Source: Rhodocyclaceae bacterium
GTDB taxonomy: Bacteria; Pseudomonadota; Gammaproteobacteria; Burkholderiales; Rhodocyclaceae
Assembly: GCA_004379165.1 (NCBI GenBank)
Contig: NKXK01000034.1
Location: 1 to 64,000 of the forward strand
Reading direction: 5' to 3'
Length of the DNA stretch: 64,000 nt
The notes below the pieces were generated by a model. That model was not told the origin of the DNA. It did no database searches and saw nothing but the letters and a program-made list of their open reading frames with translations. Shown one piece after another: positions 61,193 through 64,000 of this stretch (the stretch's first letter is position 1; every line of letters begins with the position of its first letter). Position numbers and translations under genes: made by a program.

Positions 61193-62229
61193 GCGGCCTC
61201 CCGGTTACGGTGCGGCTTGGCCGTCTTGATGGGTGGCAGATTCCGGGTCAAGCTCGGATTGATAGCGGCCTCACCCTCGAGAATTTCCTCAAGGATTCGA
61301 GTTCTCTGCGCATCGGTCAGCAGGGCGCGCTCCAATGCTGCAACCGTCCATCGCCCATCGGCTTCTGCAAACCTGGCGGCGCGCGTGAGTACGCTGCTCA
61401 AGGTGCCGACGCAACCCAGCGTGTTCTCGTGGAGCGCCTGGGCATATTGAACCAGCTGGTCGCCCCACAAATGCGGGAGTACCGACTGAAACTTTTGCAC
61501 GCAGGCGGTGAATGCCAATACATCTTCGGGACGGTCCTGGCGGTAACGCTCGCAGTGCACAACGTGAATGCGCCGTGCCAGTTGCCCAGAGAGTGAAACC
61601 AACTGGTAAAGGTCATACGAGCCCACCATAACTATCTGGGAACACCCCTTGTTGGCCAGCGACTTCAGGGTGTCGAGCTGGATTTCGAGTCGGCTACGCC
61701 GCGTTTGACGAATGATGTGCGCTGCCTCATCGATGACAACAAAGCGCGTATCACGCTCCTTCAGGCAGCGCTCTACCGCGGTCCGCAGGCCAGCTAGTCC
61801 ACCAGGGCTGATTCCGCGAGGACGGACCATTTTCCCTGTGGTTGGGTCAATCCCATATGCAACCTTGGGGGCGCTCAAGTCTTCCCCCAGTTCGGCAAGT
61901 GCTTGGGTATAAAACAGGCGCCAAGAGAAATCGTCCTCACCCGATGACGGGGCTTCGACATAGACAGCAGGAATCAGCCCCGCATCCGTGTTCATCTCGG
62001 GGGTGGCGCCGTCCACGGCTTGCTCGACCATGTAGCGGGCCAATGTGGTTTTGCCTGCACCGGTAGGGCCAATCACGAGCAGGATACTGTCCTGGCTGCC
62101 CGGGTAAATCAGGGTGTTGAGCTCATTAATGACCTGCTTGATGCGGGTGTGTTTGATGCGCAGGTTCAGCAGGGATTCAGCTGAGGCGGGAACCGGCGTC
62201 AAGGCAGGTTGAGAAGGTTTGTGAATCAT
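61189..62229 (-). CDS. TniB/TnsC-like AAA+ transposition regulator
   Basis: 346 residues. Walker A is GPTGAGKTT (54-62), Walker B RFVVIDEAAHI (about 168), and sensor I lies in IVMVGSYDLYQLV. TnsC/TniB proteins polymerise on target DNA with ATP and activate the DDE transposase at a site chosen by TniQ. The start follows the transposase stop by 8 bases, and the end overlaps tniQ by 4, so all three genes are one operon. Confidence 0.88.
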   Translation of the reverse strand: MIHKPSQPALTPVPASAESLLNLRIKHTRIKQVINELNTLIYPGSQDSILLVIGPTGAGKTTLARYMVEQAVDGATPEMNTDAGLIPAVYVEAPSSGEDDFSWRLFYTQALAELGEDLSAPKVAYGIDPTTGKMVRPRGISPGGLAGLRTAVERCLKERDTRFVVIDEAAHIIRQTRRSRLEIQLDTLKSLANKGCSQIVMVGSYDLYQLVSLSGQLARRIHVVHCERYRQDRPEDVLAFTACVQKFQSVLPHLWGDQLVQYAQALHENTLGCVGTLSSVLTRAARFAEADGRWTVAALERALLTDAQRTRILEEILEGEAAINPSLTRNLPPIKTAKPHRNREAA

Positions 62230-62237
62230 AGGTCACC

Positions 62238-64000
62238 TTAAAAAGTGTCAAAGTCAGGAAGGGTTTGCGGTGCTGTCGCCTCAGGCAGCGAACCGCAGGA
62301 AGGGATGGAAGGTGATGACCTGTCTTCCGCCATGGAAGGGGCGGTATTCGATGTTTCCTTGGTGAGGCTGAATTTTTTCAGGGGAGCAACGGGGTTGATG
62401 CTGCCCACTTGCAATGTGTTGTAGAGCGATTTGTTTTCTTGCTGGCGTTCGAGTGCGGCGGCCAACGCCCCCTCGGGGGTGAACACCTGCATGAATTCCC
62501 GCAGACGCTGGCTGGCGCGCTCATCGTCGCCGGCGGTACCACTACGGCGGGTGTATTCCTCAGTCAGTGCTCGCCGTTCCAGTTCGGTCAGTTGGCCCAG
62601 GCCGAGTAGATTGCGGCAGGTCGCATGGAGCCAGCGGTCCTTGTAGCGGACGTATACCGATGAGGCATCCCACGGGTCATAGCGGACGGGCAGACTTTGG
62701 CCGGCGAGGCGAGGGTCGCGGAACTCCGGGTGCCAGTACAACTGGTCATTGACCTTGACCCCGCGTTGGCGGTTGACGAGGCGAACTCCACCGCGGTCGA
62801 CAGGCGGGCAGGTGGCAATCAGGAAATCCTGGTTGAAGAGAATCTGCCGTTGCGGCCGGGCGCCGCTTTCTTTCAAGCCACGCCGAAAAGCTTCTCGGGG
62901 GCTGAAATCCAGAGCTGGATGGCGCTCGTCGTCGTAATACTCGGTCGCCCAATATTCGAGACCAAAATACATCGCTTCCAGCGTCCACTCCGCAAAGTTC
63001 ACCGGCAGATGCTTGCCGGTCACCATGCGCACGTTCTTGGTGGCTTTCGTATTGCCGGACAAGTTGTGGACGTATTCGCTGTGCGCCCGCCCGAACATGC
63101 GTTCGAGAACTGCGCCGTGCCGCGGCTGGCCGGCCGGCCGAAAACGCAGATGCACCCCCATCACCTGGAGAAAGGTCTCAAACGCCGACGACATGAAATC
63201 ACGGCCGTTATCGACCACGATGAATTCGGGCAGCCGCTCGAAGCGGCGAACCATGTCGCGTATCACCATCATCACCGAGTGATAGGAGGGTGGGTCGAAA
63301 GTCAAATACATCGCAACGATGCGGCGCGACCAAGCATCCACGGCCAGAGAGAGCCAGGGGCGCCCCAATGGTTTGCCTGTACGACTTGAAACCAACTCGA
63401 TGTCGAGCTGGGTATGGTCGATATGTACATACTGGAACGGGCGGCTACCATGGACAGGGGTGTCGACGTACAGCACATCCACAAACTCACTCATTTGATA
63501 AGCCATGCGCTTGCCATGACGAACACGCAGGTCGTGGGCAGTTTCTTCGGCCTTGATGCGGGCGATGAGGGTCGGGTAGGACGGAGCCTTGATACCGGCT
63601 TCGTCACATGCCGCCTTGAGTATTCTGTAGCACGCCTTGTAGTTAATGGCTTCATGGCTACGCCAGTGAGTCTCGATGACGCTTTGAAGAATTTCCTCCT
63701 GCTGTTCTGTCAGTCGTGCTGTGCGATTGCCCCGGGCATCGGTATGCGGCACCAAGGCCAGCACCTCATGGCCACCATTAAGCAATACAGCGTTCTGGCG
63801 TGCCAGCCAGCGTCGCACCGTACGGTCGCAAACAATGGCTGGGGTGCAATCCGATTGCAGTATGGCCCGGCGCTGCAACGCAATGTCGAGTTGTGCCTGG
63901 TCATAGCGGGCCAGGTCCAGCTTGGTCCTACCAGTCTCAGTCACCGGCACGATGCGCTTGTGCCTGAGTGCATCGGCCAGCCATTCGCGGGGCAGTGTTA
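62238..64000 (-). CDS. TnsB/TniA-like DDE transposase (5' end off the window)
   Basis: 587 residues visible. The reading frame stays open to the right edge (TLPREWLADALRHKRIVP before the first GTG at 63950), so the true start lies further right. An N-terminal HTH region is followed by the rve/integrase core with Asp178 (HIDHTQLD), Asp247 (VVDNGRDF) and Glu283 (AVLERMFG), numbered from 63950: a D-x68-D-x35-E spacing. A Mu-type C-terminal beta-barrel domain follows (about 380-470). It cuts and joins transposon ends bound through the terminal repeats. Confidence 0.88.
   Translation of the reverse strand, partial: TLPREWLADALRHKRIVPVTETGRTKLDLARYDQAQLDIALQRRAILQSDCTPAIVCDRTVRRWLARQNAVLLNGGHEVLALVPHTDARGNRTARLTEQQEEILQSVIETHWRSHEAINYKACYRILKAACDEAGIKAPSYPTLIARIKAEETAHDLRVRHGKRMAYQMSEFVDVLYVDTPVHGSRPFQYVHIDHTQLDIELVSSRTGKPLGRPWLSLAVDAWSRRIVAMYLTFDPPSYHSVMMVIRDMVRRFERLPEFIVVDNGRDFMSSAFETFLQVMGVHLRFRPAGQPRHGAVLERMFGRAHSEYVHNLSGNTKATKNVRMVTGKHLPVNFAEWTLEAMYFGLEYWATEYYDDERHPALDFSPREAFRRGLKESGARPQRQILFNQDFLIATCPPVDRGGVRLVNRQRGVKVNDQLYWHPEFRDPRLAGQSLPVRYDPWDASSVYVRYKDRWLHATCRNLLGLGQLTELERRALTEEYTRRSGTAGDDERASQRLREFMQVFTPEGALAAALERQQENKSLYNTLQVGSINPVAPLKKFSLTKETSNTAPSMAEDRSSPSIPSCGSLPEATAPQTLPDFDTF

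Larger units (their letters stand above)
59677..64000. mobile_element. Tn7/Tn5053-like transposon inserted 3' of tRNA-Gly (one end)
   Basis: Contains, from the right edge toward the tRNA on the minus strand, a DDE transposase gene, an AAA+ regulator gene and a TniQ-type target selector, then a terminator and the repeat-bearing end. This core set and the location beside a tRNA fit Tn7-like elements that use a TniQ/TnsD-type protein to recognise a fixed chromosomal site. A TnsA-type endonuclease and cargo are not visible; they would lie beyond the right edge. The transposition genes end at the tRNA-proximal end, the reverse of the Tn7-attTn7 arrangement. Confidence 0.8.

Overview
The window looks like chromosomal DNA from a high-GC betaproteobacterium, most probably Rhodocyclales (Dechloromonas/Azonexus-like). 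This is inferred from the gshA type, the rsmB-ntrYX-trkAH and dprA/def-fmt arrangements, an S-adenosylhomocysteine riboswitch on metH and a TorF-porin/glnK/amtB cluster; no species is claimed. Three parS-like palindromes (8164, 16232, 30967) and a cluster of DnaA boxes (26558-26757) suggest that the segment lies close to the replication origin.

Layout. 0-4.2 kb (minus strand): a small foreign fragment interrupting a sir2 gene, a small membrane protein, apbE and the glutathione genes gshB and gshA. 4.3-9.5 kb: an ABC-F ATPase, an SRPBCC protein, rsuA-oxyR, a porin. 9.5-14.2 kb (minus): topB, dprA and a LysM protein, divergent from def-fmt (14.4-15.8 kb). 15.8-17.2 kb: a speD-type proenzyme and an S1/P1 nuclease. 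17.1-25.4 kb: a tight plus-strand operon rsmB, DUF4390, ntrY, ntrX, trkA, trkH. 25.4-29.8 kb: hemE, a DnaA-box region, priA, an unrecognised calcium-loop protein. 29.7-36.5 kb: mostly small accessory and housekeeping genes (MFS, MOSC, ROK kinase, methyltransferase, cupin, cytochrome c, amidase, murB). 36.5-41.6 kb: HAD phosphatase and metH behind a SAH riboswitch, and a BamE-like lipoprotein. 41.6-44.9 kb: rhodanese, Bcr-type exporter, comM, ubiK. 45-47.9 kb: a nitrogen-regulated TorF-porin-glnK-amtB cluster with a clear NtrC palindrome, an FNR-type box and a sigma-54 promoter. 48-55.4 kb (minus): isochorismatase-like hydrolase, purU, thrH, a PhnD-like sensor paired with a GGDEF-EAL protein, and a second ABC-F ATPase. 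55.4-59.5 kb: a broken HD-GYP gene, a coiled-coil exported protein, a second HD-GYP protein with an altered HD dyad, mutY and a flavin reductase.

From about 59.68 kb to the right edge the sequence is a Tn7/Tn5053-like transposon, sitting just downstream of a tRNA-Gly(CCC) gene. Its transposition genes (DDE transposase, AAA+ regulator, TniQ-type target selector) all read toward the tRNA and end at a strong terminator. Next to the tRNA lies a transposon end with three copies of a GGACA-TGCTTTA element. The cargo and the far end are outside the window.

Themes that tie genes together: nitrogen sensing (ntrYX, NtrC/sigma-54 control of glnK-amtB), one-carbon/methionine metabolism (metH, SAH riboswitch, purU, fmt), cyclic-di-GMP proteins, several of them degenerate, and competence/recombination functions (dprA, comM, priA, topB). 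A dispersed ~20-bp motif with the core TTCACCGCAG recurs about 16 times across the window, mostly inside genes, and is not explained by any annotated feature.
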